64,000 nt of DNA, from assembly GCA_049997955.1 (NCBI GenBank), contig JAEBDY010000003.1:186001-250000 (forward strand). The letters run 5' to 3'. The translations under genes and the position numbers were made by a program. Positions 38,549 through 47,845 of this stretch are shown one piece after another. Source of the stretch: Umezawaea sp049997955 (lineage in GTDB: Bacteria > Actinomycetota > Actinomycetes > Mycobacteriales > Pseudonocardiaceae). Under the pieces are notes generated by a model that made no database searches, was not told where the DNA came from, and worked only from the letters and a program-made list of their open reading frames with translations. Positions within the stretch are counted from its first letter, which is position 1; each line of letters begins with the position of its first letter.

Positions 38549-39958
38549 TCATGCCGTGTGGCGCGGGATGAACGCGGCGACGGCGAGGCCCAGCAGCGCA
38601 GCGCCCGCCGCGGCGGTGAAGCAGACGTGGAAGCCGAACCGGGACGGCCCGGTGGCGGTGGCGGTGTTCGCCAGCACGGTCGCGAGCACGGCGCTGGCCG
38701 TGGACGTGCCGATGGACCGCATCAGCGTGTTCACGCCGTTGGCCGATGCCGTCTCGCTCAGCGGCACCGAGCCCATGATCAGCGCGGGCATCGCGGAGAA
38801 CGCGATGCCGATGCCGCCGCCGATGATCGCCGAGGCGACCACGACCTGCCAGACCGCCGAGGTCAGCACGACCGCCATCCCGTTGCCCACGGCGATGACC
38901 GCGACACCGAGCAGCAGCGTCGTCCGCGCGCCGAACCGGTCCGAGATACGGGCGGACAACGGCGACAGCAGCATCATCACCACGCCCAGCGGCGCCACCG
39001 CGAGACCGGCGTCCACCATGGACAGGCCGAAACCCTGCCCGGTCGCCACGGGGGCCTGGAGCAGTTGCGGGAACAGCAGCGACGAGGCGTACATGGCGAA
39101 GCCGATCAGCACCCCCGACAGGTTCGTGAGCAGCACCGGGCGGCGGGCCGACACCCGCAGGTCCACCAGGGGAGCCGTGGTGCGCAACTGGTAGCGGCCC
39201 CACAGCGGCAGCAGGACGGCCGCCGCGCCGAACAGGCCGAGCGTCGGGGCGCCGGTCCAGCCCCAGCCCGCGCCCTTGGTGGTGGCCAGCAGCAGGGCCG
39301 TGAGCCCGACCGACAGCCACAGCGCGCCGAGCAGGTCGAACCGGGCCCGCGGCGCGCGGGGGCTCTCCGGGACCAGCGCGCGGACCAGGGCGGCGCACAC
39401 CAGGCCGAGCACGGCCGAACCCCAGAACAGCGCGTGCCAGTGGGCGTGCTGGGCGACCACCGCGGACAGCGGCAGGCCGATCGCGCCGCCGACGCCGAGC
39501 GTCGCGCTCATCAGCCCCATCGCCGCGCCGACCTTCGACGGCGGCAGCTGGTCGCGCATGACGCTGATGCCCAGCGGCACCACGCCCATCGCGCTGCCCT
39601 GGAGCACCCGGCCCGCGACCATCGGCCACACCGACTCGGTCAGCGCGCAGAGCAGCGAGCCGGCGGTCAGCGAGAACAGGCTGATCACCAGCACCCGGCG
39701 CTTGCCGTGGAGGTCGCCGAGCCGTCCGCTGACCGGGGTGATCACGGCGGCGGCGAGCAGCGTCGCGGTGATCACCCACGAGGTGTCGACGGTGGACGCG
39801 CGCAGGAGCCGGGGGAACTCGGGGATCAGCGGGATGACGAGCGTGTGCATCAACGACGCGGTCAGTCCGCACGAGGCGAGCACCGCCACGACGAGGTTGG
39901 GCGAGCGGGTGGGGGGCGGAGAGGCGGTGCCGTGGACGTCGACCGCTTGTCCTGTCAC
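38549..39958 (-). CDS. MFS transporter, DHA2 (14-TM) drug-efflux type
   Basis: 469 residues with about 14 helices. Motif A is GRLGDLHGKRRVLV and motif C-like segments GLMSATLGVGGAIGLP are present. Such proteins export drugs or metabolites with proton exchange. A TetR-type palindrome (ACCAAC-AG-GTTGGT) lies just upstream at 39975-39988, yet no TetR gene is adjacent, so its repressor is elsewhere. Confidence 0.92.
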   Translation of the reverse strand: MTGQAVDVHGTASPPPTRSPNLVVAVLASCGLTASLMHTLVIPLIPEFPRLLRASTVDTSWVITATLLAAAVITPVSGRLGDLHGKRRVLVISLFSLTAGSLLCALTESVWPMVAGRVLQGSAMGVVPLGISVMRDQLPPSKVGAAMGLMSATLGVGGAIGLPLSAVVAQHAHWHALFWGSAVLGLVCAALVRALVPESPRAPRARFDLLGALWLSVGLTALLLATTKGAGWGWTGAPTLGLFGAAAVLLPLWGRYQLRTTAPLVDLRVSARRPVLLTNLSGVLIGFAMYASSLLFPQLLQAPVATGQGFGLSMVDAGLAVAPLGVVMMLLSPLSARISDRFGARTTLLLGVAVIAVGNGMAVVLTSAVWQVVVASAIIGGGIGIAFSAMPALIMGSVPLSETASANGVNTLMRSIGTSTASAVLATVLANTATATGPSRFGFHVCFTAAAGAALLGLAVAAFIPRHTA

Positions 39959-39974
39959 GGTTCCAGGCTAATCG

Positions 39975-39988
39975 ACCAACAGGTTGGT
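39975..39988. promoter_or_regulatory. Palindrome upstream of the MFS gene
   Basis: ACCAAC-AG-GTTGGT with perfect 6-bp arms, 17 bp upstream of the MFS start; typical of a TetR-family operator, but no such gene is adjacent. Confidence 0.5.
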
Positions 39989-40062
39989 TGACGGCGGGTG
40001 TGACGAGGTGGCTCCGCCCGGCCCGCACGCGGGTGGGGCGGCCCACCCGCGTGCGACGGGGC

Positions 40063-42360
40063 TCAGAGCAGCTTGTCCAGCGTGATCGGCAGGTCGCGCA
40101 CCCGCTTGCCGGTGGCGTGGTGCACGGCGTTCGCGATGGCTCCCGCGACCCCGGTGATGCTCACCTCGCCGATCCCGAGCAGGCCGAGCGGCATGGTCGG
40201 ATCGGGCACGTCGAGGTACTCGACGTCGATGGCGGGCACGTCGGCGTGCACCGGCAGGTGGTACTCGGCCAGGCTGGGGTTCATGATCCGCCCGTTCCGC
40301 GGGTCGACCAGCGTCGCCTCGGAGAGCGCGGCGCCGATGCCCATGACGATCCCGCCGCGCAGCTGGCTCGTCGCCGTCTTGGCGTTGATCACCGTGCCGA
40401 CGTCGAACACCCCGAGCCAGCGCGACACCCGCACCTCGCCGGTGTCGGAGTCGACCCGCACCTCGCAGAACTGGGCTCCGCACGCGGCCTTCACCCAGCG
40501 CTGCCGGTCGCGCAGGAACTTCGCCATGAACCTGAGGTTCCCGGCCAGGTCGCCGAGCCTGGTGTCCGACCCGACCGCCGCGTCGACGGTCGGAACGCCC
40601 GCCCTGGCCAGGATCTCGGCGTAGGTCTCGCCACCGCCGCCGTGGAACAGGCCGCCGTCGCGCGCTTCCAGGTCCGCGAGGCGCTGCCCGCGCAGCGGGG
40701 ACGCGTCGGACTTCCTCGCCAGGTCCAGCAACGACTTCTTCAGCTTCTCGCACGCCGTCAGCAGGCTCGCCGCGATGCTCGCGGTCTGCGCCGACCCGCC
40801 CGCGCCGGGTGCCAGGGGCAGCGCGCTGTCGCCGTACTCCACCCGCACCGACTCGAACGGCACACCGAGCGCGTCGGCCGCGATCTGGGCCTGCGCGGTC
40901 GCCGTGCCCATGCCCATCTCGTGGAACCCGCACCGCACCAGCACCTCGCCGTCGACCGACGCGCGCACCGTGACGTTCGCGCGGAGCTGGAACGACGGGT
41001 GGTACGCCGTGGCGACGCCCGTGCCCACCAGCCACCTGCCGTCCCGCGTCGTGCCCGGCTCCGGTGACCGGTCCGCCCAGCCGAACCGCTCCGCGCCGAG
41101 CGCGTAGGCCTCGCGCAGCATCCGGTGCGAGAACTTCTTGCCGTGCAACGGGTCCGTCTTCGGCTCGTTGAGCATCCGCAGTGCGATCGGGTCCATCCGC
41201 AGCTGCTGCGCCAGCTCGTCGATCGCGACCTCTACCGCGTAGGTGCCGATGGCCTCGCCGGGGGCGCGCATCGCGGCGTTCGACACGTGGTCGAGCTTCA
41301 CGACGTCCTGCTCCAGCAGGATGTTGTCCGCCGCGTAGAGGTACTTCGACTGCGCGGTCACGGCTTCCGGCATGCCGCCGACCTTGCCCAGCTGCGTGAC
41401 GCTGGTGTGGATCAGCGAGGTCAGGTGGCCGTCGGTCCGCGCGCCGAGCGCGACCCGCTGGACGCTCGGCGTGCGCGCGCCGACCGTCCGGTAGACGGAT
41501 TCCCTGGTGAGCAGCAGCCGCACGGGCCTGCCGGTCATCCGCGCTGCCAGCACGGCGAGGATCGTGCCCGCCCACACGTTGGCCTTGCCGCCGAACCCGC
41601 CACCCACGAACGGCGCGATCACCTGGACCCCCTCCGCGGGTACGGAGAACTTGTGCGCCAGGTGCTTGCGGATCCAGACGACGTTCTGCGCGGCCTCGTG
41701 CACGGTCAGCTCGTCGCCGTTCCACGCCGCCGTGGTGGCGTGCGGTTCGATCGCGTTGTGGTGGTGCATCGGCGTGGTGAACCGGAGGTCGACCGACACG
41801 GGCGCGGCGGCGAGCGCGGCTTCGGCGTCGCCCTTGCTCCCGCCGGTGGGCATGACCAGGCTGCTCTGCTGGGGTTTCGCGTTCGGCACCTCGGCGTGGA
41901 AGTCCACCGTGGACGGTTGGACGTCGTAGGTGACGCGGACCAGCGCGGCCGCCTCGTGCGCGGCGTGCAGCGTCTCGGCGACGACGACCGCGACCGGCTG
42001 GCCGTTCCACGACACCTGGTCGGTGTTGAGGTAGTTGACCGTCGTCCCGGACGCCAGCGTGTCGATGTCGACCGGGTTCACCTTCGGCGGCGGCTTCATC
42101 TTCACGGCGGTCTCGTGGGTGATCACGGCGAGCACGCCCTCGACCGCGGCCGCCGCGGTGGTGTCGAAGGAGGTGATCCGGCCGCGGCTGACCGTCGAGT
42201 GGACCAGCGCGGCGTGCGCGAGGTTCGCGTACGGGACCTCGGCGGCGAACCTGGCTGCACCGTTGGTCTTCACGGCTCCGTCGACGCGGTCGATCGCCTG
42301 GCCGACGTACTTGCCCGTCGACGTGGACCCGACGACCGGGGGGTTCTGGACCTGCGTCAC
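40063..42360 (-). CDS. Molybdenum-binding subunit of aldehyde oxidoreductase (PaoC/XdhA type)
   Basis: 765 residues of the xanthine-oxidase family large subunit. GKYVGQAIDRVDGAVKTNG opens the first domain; FVGGGFGGKANVW, MRAPGEAIG and PGAGGSAQTA line the Moco site, and the base catalyst Glu is in LLGIGEVSITG near 735. It oxidises aldehydes or N-heterocycles with water. GTG 42360 overlaps the FAD subunit stop (GTGA). It is third in the three-gene operon. Confidence 0.93.
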   Translation of the reverse strand: MTQVQNPPVVGSTSTGKYVGQAIDRVDGAVKTNGAARFAAEVPYANLAHAALVHSTVSRGRITSFDTTAAAAVEGVLAVITHETAVKMKPPPKVNPVDIDTLASGTTVNYLNTDQVSWNGQPVAVVVAETLHAAHEAAALVRVTYDVQPSTVDFHAEVPNAKPQQSSLVMPTGGSKGDAEAALAAAPVSVDLRFTTPMHHHNAIEPHATTAAWNGDELTVHEAAQNVVWIRKHLAHKFSVPAEGVQVIAPFVGGGFGGKANVWAGTILAVLAARMTGRPVRLLLTRESVYRTVGARTPSVQRVALGARTDGHLTSLIHTSVTQLGKVGGMPEAVTAQSKYLYAADNILLEQDVVKLDHVSNAAMRAPGEAIGTYAVEVAIDELAQQLRMDPIALRMLNEPKTDPLHGKKFSHRMLREAYALGAERFGWADRSPEPGTTRDGRWLVGTGVATAYHPSFQLRANVTVRASVDGEVLVRCGFHEMGMGTATAQAQIAADALGVPFESVRVEYGDSALPLAPGAGGSAQTASIAASLLTACEKLKKSLLDLARKSDASPLRGQRLADLEARDGGLFHGGGGETYAEILARAGVPTVDAAVGSDTRLGDLAGNLRFMAKFLRDRQRWVKAACGAQFCEVRVDSDTGEVRVSRWLGVFDVGTVINAKTATSQLRGGIVMGIGAALSEATLVDPRNGRIMNPSLAEYHLPVHADVPAIDVEYLDVPDPTMPLGLLGIGEVSITGVAGAIANAVHHATGKRVRDLPITLDKLL

Positions 42361-43352
42361 GCCGCGCCTCCCTCGGTGAGCAGCTGCCGGAGCGTGGCGA
42401 CGACCGCCCGCTGCGCCAGCTCGATCTTGAACTCGTTCTGCGACCGGCCGACGGCGGGCGCCAGCTCTGCCTCCGCCGCGCGCCGGAACGACTCGTCGGT
42501 GGCGGGCGCGCCGAGCAGGACCCGCTCGGCTTCGCGTGCGCGCCATGGCTTCGCGGCGACGCCGCCGAGGGCGAGCCGCACGCCGGTCACGACGCCGTCG
42601 GTGACCTCCAGCGCGGCGGCGACGGACACCAGCGCGAACGCGTACGACGCGCGGTCGCGGACCTTGCGGTAGCGCGAGGTCGCGGCCAGCGGCAGCGGTG
42701 GCAGCTCCACCGCGGTGATCAGCTCGTCGGCCGCCAGCGCGGTCTCGACCTGCGGCGTAGCACCGGGCAGCTGGTGGAAGTCGACCAGTGGGAGCCTGCG
42801 CGTGCCGCGCACGCTCTCGACCTCCACCACGGCGTCCAGCGCCGCCAGCGCGACGGCCATGTCCGACGGGTGCGTGGCGATGCAGTTCTCGGACGTGCCG
42901 AGGATCGCGCCGTTCCGGTTGAAGCCGCCGATGGCGTCGCAGCCGCTGCCCGGCTCGCGCTTGTTGCAGGCCGCCGCGCCGTCGTAGAAGTACAGGCACC
43001 TGGTGCGCTGCAACAGGTTGCCGCCGACCGTCGCCATGTTGCGCAGCTGCGCGGACGCGCCGGTCAGGATCGCCTGGGACAGCAGGGGGTAGCGGGCGCG
43101 GATCAGCTGGTCCGCCGCGAGGTGGCTGTTGCGGACCAGCGCGCCGATCCGCACGCCGCCGTCCGGCAGCTCCTCGATCCCGGTTAGCGGCAGGCGGGTG
43201 ATGTCGATGACGGTGTCCGGCCGCTCGACGCCCTCGCGCATCAGGTCGACCAGGTTCGTGCCGCCGCCGAGGAACTTCGCCCCCGGCTCGGTGGAGATCG
43301 CGTGGACGGCGGCCCGCACGTCCGGCGCGCTGAGGTAGGCGAACGCCTTCAT
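42357..43352 (-). CDS. FAD/[4Fe-4S] subunit of aldehyde oxidoreductase (PaoB type)
   Basis: 331 residues of the CO-dehydrogenase flavoprotein family. FAD-binding KFLGGGTNLVDLM and QLRNMATVGGNLLQRT are visible. The insert RCLYFYDGAAACNKREPGSG-C plus a later Cys in SENCIATHP is the four-cysteine [4Fe-4S] pattern seen in PaoB, absent from most xanthine dehydrogenases. It passes electrons from the iron-sulfur subunit to FAD. ATG 43352 overlaps the upstream stop. Confidence 0.92.
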   Translation of the reverse strand: MKAFAYLSAPDVRAAVHAISTEPGAKFLGGGTNLVDLMREGVERPDTVIDITRLPLTGIEELPDGGVRIGALVRNSHLAADQLIRARYPLLSQAILTGASAQLRNMATVGGNLLQRTRCLYFYDGAAACNKREPGSGCDAIGGFNRNGAILGTSENCIATHPSDMAVALAALDAVVEVESVRGTRRLPLVDFHQLPGATPQVETALAADELITAVELPPLPLAATSRYRKVRDRASYAFALVSVAAALEVTDGVVTGVRLALGGVAAKPWRAREAERVLLGAPATDESFRRAAEAELAPAVGRSQNEFKIELAQRAVVATLRQLLTEGGAA

Positions 43353-43855
43353 CGCGCGGCCACTTCCCGGATGGACGCCACGATGCCGTTGTAGGCGCCG
43401 CAGCGGCAGAGGTTGCCGCTCATGCGCTCCCGGATCTCGTCGTCCGACAGCTCCACGTCGGTGTCGCACAGGTGCTCGGTGACCGCGCTCGGCTCGCCCG
43501 CCCGGTGCTCGGTGAGCATCGCGACGGCCGAGCACAGCTGGCCGGACGTGCAGTAGCCGCACTGGAGGCCGTCGTTGCGGACGAACGCCTTCTGCAGCGG
43601 GTGCGGCTCACCCCCGTCGGCGAGACCCTCGACCGTGGTGATGTCGCGGTCGTCGTACTGGACGGCCAGGGCGAGGCAGGAGTTGATCCGCTCCCCGTCC
43701 ACGAGCACCGTGCAGGCGCCGCAGGCACCCTGGTCGCACCCCTTCTTGGTGCCCGTCAGCCCCAGTTCCCCGTGCAGCGCGTCGAGCAGGCTGACCTGCG
43801 GTGACAGGTCCATCTTCTCGGTCGTGCCGTTGACCCGCATTCGAACCTCGACCAC
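43349..43855 (-). CDS. [2Fe-2S] subunit of aldehyde oxidoreductase (PaoA type)
   Basis: 168 residues with both iron-sulfur clusters: plant-type cysteines 40, 45, 48 and 60 (GCDQGACGACTVL...NSC) and the helical cluster at 99, 102, 150 and 152 (QCGYC...LCRCG). Unlike E. coli PaoA there is no Tat signal peptide, so the complex should be cytoplasmic. It is first in the operon, with a LysR gene downstream on the same strand. Confidence 0.94.
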   Translation of the reverse strand: MVEVRMRVNGTTEKMDLSPQVSLLDALHGELGLTGTKKGCDQGACGACTVLVDGERINSCLALAVQYDDRDITTVEGLADGGEPHPLQKAFVRNDGLQCGYCTSGQLCSAVAMLTEHRAGEPSAVTEHLCDTDVELSDDEIRERMSGNLCRCGAYNGIVASIREVAAR

Positions 43856-43946
43856 GTCGCAGCTCCGTTCATGGCGTACCCCATTTGCGAGGTACGTTAA
43901 TAGAACGGCGTCTACTTAACAACGGGCCGGTGTCCTCTTATTTTTC

Positions 43947-44813
43947 TCAGGTGGCCTGGAGCACCCGGTGGTGCTCTTCGGCGATGGCGGCGAACTCGTG
44001 GATCAGCGGGCTCCGGCGGGAGGCGTCCCACGCCAGGCAGACGTGGCTCGGGCCGATGTCGTCGATCGGCACCGAGGTCAGGTCGCGGCGGGCGTGGAAG
44101 GCGGCCACCGACAGCGGCAGCACGAGCACACCCGCGCCCGCGGCGACGTGGTCGAACCTCTCCTCCGCGGTGCTGGCGGTCGGTGTCCGCCCTGGACCGG
44201 TGGCGACGTCCCGCCATTCCGGCACCGCGTCCGGGTCCTGGAGGAGGTGTTCGCCCGCGAGGTCGGAGACGCCGATCGACCGCCGGTGCGCCAACCGGTG
44301 GCCCACCGGCAGCACGGCCACGCGCGGCTCGGCGAGCAGCGGCCGCACCTGGAGCCCGCGCCGGTCCACGGGCAGCCGCACGAAGCTCACGTCCACCCGC
44401 CCGTCGTGCACCACGTCGGTCTGGTCGCGCCCGTCGGTGCGCACCACGTCGACGACGAGCGAGGGGTGCCGCGACGCCAGCACCCGGATCGCCGCCGACA
44501 CGATCAGCCCCGGCAGGAAGCCCACGGTGAACCGGTCCGCGCCGCGGGCCGCCCGCCCCACCCGGCGGCGCAGCGCGTCGGCGTTCGCGAGCAGGGGCCG
44601 CGCGTCGGACAGCAGCTGGGCGCCCGCCGCCGTCAGCCTCGCGTCGCGCTTGTCGCGCAGGAACAGCCGCGCCTTCAGCTCGTCCTCAAGAGCCCTGATG
44701 TGCCGGGACAGCACCGGCTGCGCGATGTGCAGCGACTCGGCGGCACGACCGAAGTGCAGCGACTCGGCGACCGCGACGAAGTACCGGAGTTTGCGCAGGT
44801 CGACGTCCACCAC
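43947..44813 (-). CDS. LysR-family transcriptional regulator
   Basis: 288 residues: N-terminal HTH (LRKLRYFVAVAESLHFGRAA, then AQPVLSRHIRALEDEL) and a periplasmic-binding-type effector domain (FTVGFLPGLIVSAAIRVLASRHP). It lies next to the PaoABC-type operon, upstream of it in coordinate order on the same strand, and may control it in response to an aromatic or aldehyde ligand. Confidence 0.92.
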   Translation of the reverse strand: MVDVDLRKLRYFVAVAESLHFGRAAESLHIAQPVLSRHIRALEDELKARLFLRDKRDARLTAAGAQLLSDARPLLANADALRRRVGRAARGADRFTVGFLPGLIVSAAIRVLASRHPSLVVDVVRTDGRDQTDVVHDGRVDVSFVRLPVDRRGLQVRPLLAEPRVAVLPVGHRLAHRRSIGVSDLAGEHLLQDPDAVPEWRDVATGPGRTPTASTAEERFDHVAAGAGVLVLPLSVAAFHARRDLTSVPIDDIGPSHVCLAWDASRRSPLIHEFAAIAEEHHRVLQAT

Positions 44814-44997
44814 TTACCTCCATGCGTCCGTCGCCAGGGTAGTCCGGCGGCGGAGTCGCACCCGGCCGTCAGCGGCCGGACGGACCAGTGGTCCGCGGCT
44901 TCGGGTGGACGTGCGAACGCCCGAAGGCACCAAGATCCGGGGAGCCCCGCGTCATCGCGCCCGATCCGGCCGTTTTTGCCATCCGGTGGACCGCGCC

Positions 44998-45663
44998 CTA
45001 GTCGGGGGTCGCGAGCAGACCGGTCACGTACACCAGGGTGAACCGGTGGACCGCGGGCACGAAGTCGGGGCGCGCGCGAGCCAGTTCGGGCTCCTCGGCG
45101 TAGAGGTCGGCCAGCGCGTCCGACGGGTGCGAGACCTGCCACAGCGACGCGGCGAGGCAGGTGACCGCACCGACGACCTCGAACCCGCGTTCCGGCCCGA
45201 TCCCCGGCACCACCCGCCCGACGAGCGCCGCGAGGTCCTCCACCACGTCGAGCACGGTCACCTTGAAGGACCGCACCGCACCCCTGGACACGTGCCGTTC
45301 CAGGTTGAGCGGGGCGTGGGTCAGCAGGTCGCAGAGCAGCGGCCGTTCCGCCAGCGTGCGCGACAGCACGTCCGCGAGCAGCAGCGGCGACCCGTCGACC
45401 ACGTCCTCGAACTCCGCGTGCACCGCCTTGTTCCACTCGGCCCAGCAGTCGGCCCCGAGGCTGAGGTAGATCTCCTCGCGCGTCTCGAAGTAGCGCAGGA
45501 TCGCGGACTTGTGCACGCCGACCTTCGCGGCGATGTCGCCGAGGCTGACCGACCGCACACCGCGTTCGAGCGCCAGTTCCCGCGCGGCGGCGCGGATCGC
45601 GTCGTGGCGCTGCTGCTTGTGCTCTGGCCTGCGGGCCCGCAGGAACGTCGGTGTGCACTCCAC
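44998..45663 (-). CDS. TetR-family transcriptional regulator
   Basis: 221 residues with a TetR HTH (AARELALERGVRSVSLGDIA, then VGVHKSAILRYFETREEIYL) and an all-helical ligand domain (DVVEDLAALVGRVVPG). Its start lies 9 bases after the BtrH-like gene, so they share a transcript. The effector and targets are unknown; the upstream divergent SRPBCC gene could be included. Confidence 0.9.
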   Translation of the reverse strand: MECTPTFLRARRPEHKQQRHDAIRAAARELALERGVRSVSLGDIAAKVGVHKSAILRYFETREEIYLSLGADCWAEWNKAVHAEFEDVVDGSPLLLADVLSRTLAERPLLCDLLTHAPLNLERHVSRGAVRSFKVTVLDVVEDLAALVGRVVPGIGPERGFEVVGAVTCLAASLWQVSHPSDALADLYAEEPELARARPDFVPAVHRFTLVYVTGLLATPD

Positions 45664-45672
45664 CGGGGCAGG

Positions 45673-46854
45673 TTAACCGACCCCCACCTCGGTCAGCCTG
45701 CCGATCGCCGCCGTCTCGGCCGCGTGGACGTCGAGCACCGCGGCACCGGCGCGGCGGAAGATCTCCCTGGTGGCGGCCTCGTCGAACGGCGGCTCGCTCG
45801 CGTGGGCGGCCCGCAGCTCCCACAGTTCCGCGGCGGCGGCCGCGCGGTCCTCCGCGCCCTCGTCGCCCCGCGCGACCCCGTTCGCCACCGCCGCGGTGAG
45901 GTCGCGGAGCCGGGCCGCGACGGGCACGTCCGGCGGCAGCAGGATCTCCGCGACCTCGTGCCACTGGTCCGCTATGCCGCGCCAGCGCACCGCCTCGTCG
46001 GCGAGCGCGGGCACGTCGAGCACCGCCGCTGCCTCGTCCAGGAAGTCCGCGAACAGCGGCCGCAGGTTCCCGCCGGTCATCCCGGCGGGCTCGATGGCCT
46101 CCCACGTGCTGAGCAGCGCGCCCGTCAGCCCGACCCGGTCGGCGAACACCTTCGGCCACGCCTTCGCGGCGCGCTCGTCGGTCAGCATCCGGCCCCACTT
46201 GCGCCACGCGGGCAGCCCGAACGAGTCCGACGGCTTCCCCAGGTGCTCCACCACGTCGGCCAGTCCGGCCCTGACCGCGGTCGGGAGGTCGACGGCGTGC
46301 GGCTCGTCGTCGACCACGAGCAGGGCGTTCTTGTAGGTGCCGACCCGCGCCCGCGCCCGGTCCAGGTCGGTCCGCGCGACCGTGAGCGGCGCCAGGTTGC
46401 GGTCGTCCACCAGCACCCGCCCGTCGTGCTCGCCGTAGACCACGACCGAGTGCCCGCCGAACCCGTCGAGCGCCTCGGGCAGGTCCCGGTAGCCGACGTG
46501 GAACCGGTCCGGCCACACCAGGCACGGTCTGCCCCGCTCCAGTTCCCCGGTCAGCCTCCTGGCCGCCGCGGCCGTCCCACCCGTCCGGTGCCAGTCGACG
46601 GCGACCCCCAACCGCTCCGCGGTCCGGTCGAGCCGCCTGCCGAGGTACTGCCAGGTGTTGTGGAAGCCCAGTCCCACCACGCGGCTGTCGTCGTGCTTGA
46701 ACTCGAACAGGATGTACCCGGCCCCGATCCCGCCGCCGATGCCGAACAGCAGTGCCTCGGACAGCCCCTCGAACCCCCGGTGCGCCAGCAGCGCGGCCAG
46801 GTTCGCCGCGTCCGGATCGGTCCCACCGCGCAGCGTCCAGCCGATCTCCGCCAT
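45673..46854 (-). CDS. BtrH N-terminal domain / DUF4872 protein
   Basis: 393 residues. The N-terminal half is the BtrH-type peptidase-C39-like fold with ALLFGIGGGIGAGY and VGLGFHNTWQY, then GFGGHSVVVYGEHDGRVLVDDR (papain-like His/Asp). The C-terminal half is DUF4872-like helical (WHEVAEILLPPDV). BtrH in butirosin synthesis transfers an ACP-bound acyl chain, but here no carrier protein or aminoglycoside gene is nearby. ATG 46854 is the start nearest the conserved core. It is divergent from an SRPBCC gene. Confidence 0.82.
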   Translation of the reverse strand: MAEIGWTLRGGTDPDAANLAALLAHRGFEGLSEALLFGIGGGIGAGYILFEFKHDDSRVVGLGFHNTWQYLGRRLDRTAERLGVAVDWHRTGGTAAAARRLTGELERGRPCLVWPDRFHVGYRDLPEALDGFGGHSVVVYGEHDGRVLVDDRNLAPLTVARTDLDRARARVGTYKNALLVVDDEPHAVDLPTAVRAGLADVVEHLGKPSDSFGLPAWRKWGRMLTDERAAKAWPKVFADRVGLTGALLSTWEAIEPAGMTGGNLRPLFADFLDEAAAVLDVPALADEAVRWRGIADQWHEVAEILLPPDVPVAARLRDLTAAVANGVARGDEGAEDRAAAAAELWELRAAHASEPPFDEAATREIFRRAGAAVLDVHAAETAAIGRLTEVGVG

Positions 46855-46927
46855 CCCGTTCCGCCCTCTCGCCCGTCGTGGAACTGGCATTGTGGACCCG
46901 ACTCGCCGCCGATGTCGGAGGAACGCC

Positions 46928-47581
46928 GTGCCCCAGATCGAAGTGACCGTCGCCGCGCCGGTCGACGCCGTGTGGAAAGCCCTGCGGGACAAGGAGGAGA
47001 TCCGCCAGTGGCACGGCTGGGACTACCACGGCCTCGACGACGAGATCGACCAGATCTACTTCGCCGACGTCGTGGAGGACGGCCGGACCCTCGCCCTGGG
47101 CGGCGGCGACCGCTTCTCCCTGGCACCGTCGGGCTCGGGCACCAGGGTCGTGCTGGACCGCGCGCCGCTCGGCGCGAACCCGGAGATGGACGCGTACCGC
47201 GACGACATCACCGAGGGCTGGACGACGTTCCTCCAGCAGCTGCGGTTCGCGCTCGAACGCCGGCCGGGCGCGGTCCGGCGGACCCTGTACTACGCGGGCG
47301 AGGGCCCCGACGTGGCCGCGCTCCTGGGCATCGCCGACGTGGAAGAGCCCTACACCACCCACCTCGTGGGCGAGCAGGTCGCGGGCGAGCCGTGGTTCCG
47401 GTCCGCCAACCAGGTCGGCGTCACCGTCGACGCGTGGGGCGAGGGCCTGCTGATCGTCGCCCGCACGCCACCGCGCGGGGCGGTCATGGCGGTGCTGAGC
47501 ACGTACGGCCTCGACGACGCGGCGTTCGCCGACCTCGACACCCGGTGGACCACGTGGTGGGCCTCCCACTTCGCGGGCTAG
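46928..47581 (+). CDS. SRPBCC/START-like domain protein
   Basis: 217 residues. PQIEVTVAAPVDAVWKALRDKEEIRQWHGWDY starts an SRPBCC (AHSA1/polyketide-cyclase-like) hydrophobic-pocket domain; a second part follows with another WFRSANQVGVTVDAW strand, ending WTTWWASHFAG. GTG 46928 follows GGAGG seven bases upstream. It is divergent from the BtrH-like gene. Likely binds a lipid or small hydrophobic ligand; not further assigned. Confidence 0.85.
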   Translation: MPQIEVTVAAPVDAVWKALRDKEEIRQWHGWDYHGLDDEIDQIYFADVVEDGRTLALGGGDRFSLAPSGSGTRVVLDRAPLGANPEMDAYRDDITEGWTTFLQQLRFALERRPGAVRRTLYYAGEGPDVAALLGIADVEEPYTTHLVGEQVAGEPWFRSANQVGVTVDAWGEGLLIVARTPPRGAVMAVLSTYGLDDAAFADLDTRWTTWWASHFAG

Positions 47582-47661
47582 GCGTCAGCCGGGGTGCTGT
47601 GCCCGGTCGAAACTCCTCCGAACGCCGAAACCCTCGCAGCGCGAGCTTCCGAGCCTGAAGG

Positions 47662-47686
47662 TCGCTTGTGGACAGTCCACAAGCGA
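47662..47686. repeat. Perfect 12-bp inverted repeat with DnaA-box-like halves
   Basis: TCGCTTGTGGAC-A-GTCCACAAGCGA. The centre holds two opposed 9-mers resembling the actinomycete DnaA box TTGTCCACA. It lies just past the carotenoid-oxygenase remnant stop and could also serve as a terminator. Confidence 0.6.
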
Positions 47687-47696
47687 ACTTCCTATG

Positions 47697-47845
47697 TCAG
47701 GCGTCCGGGATCCAGCTGCCGTGGATGCCGCCGGGAACGCGGTGGGGAGTTCGACGGTGGCGATGGGCGGGGCGCTGACGTCGTGGGCGTCCAGGACGAC
47801 GAACTCCGAGGTCCGGTGGTCGAGGTCGCTGACGATGGTCAGCAG
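47697..47845 (-). pseudogene. C-terminal remnant of a carotenoid oxygenase
   Basis: Reading from 47845, the chain LLTIVSDLDHRTSEF then VVLDAHDVSAPPIATVELP continues, after a single missing base near 47750, as HRVPGGIHGSWIPDA and a TGA at 47699-47697. This matches the conserved end of carotenoid-cleavage/lignostilbene oxygenases, whose last iron ligand His lies in the F/I-H-G motif. Only about 48 residues remain of a family usually near 450-500. Confidence 0.75.

Noticed and set aside
41902..41914. GTCCACCGTGGAC palindrome
   Set aside because: Uses common codons in coding sequence, so unlike the ACA-containing copies it needs no special explanation.
44675..47569. Minus-strand frame of about 960 codons
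   Set aside because: It runs antisense or out of frame across LysR, TetR, BtrH-like and SRPBCC genes that have clear domains; its product is Arg/Gly-rich.
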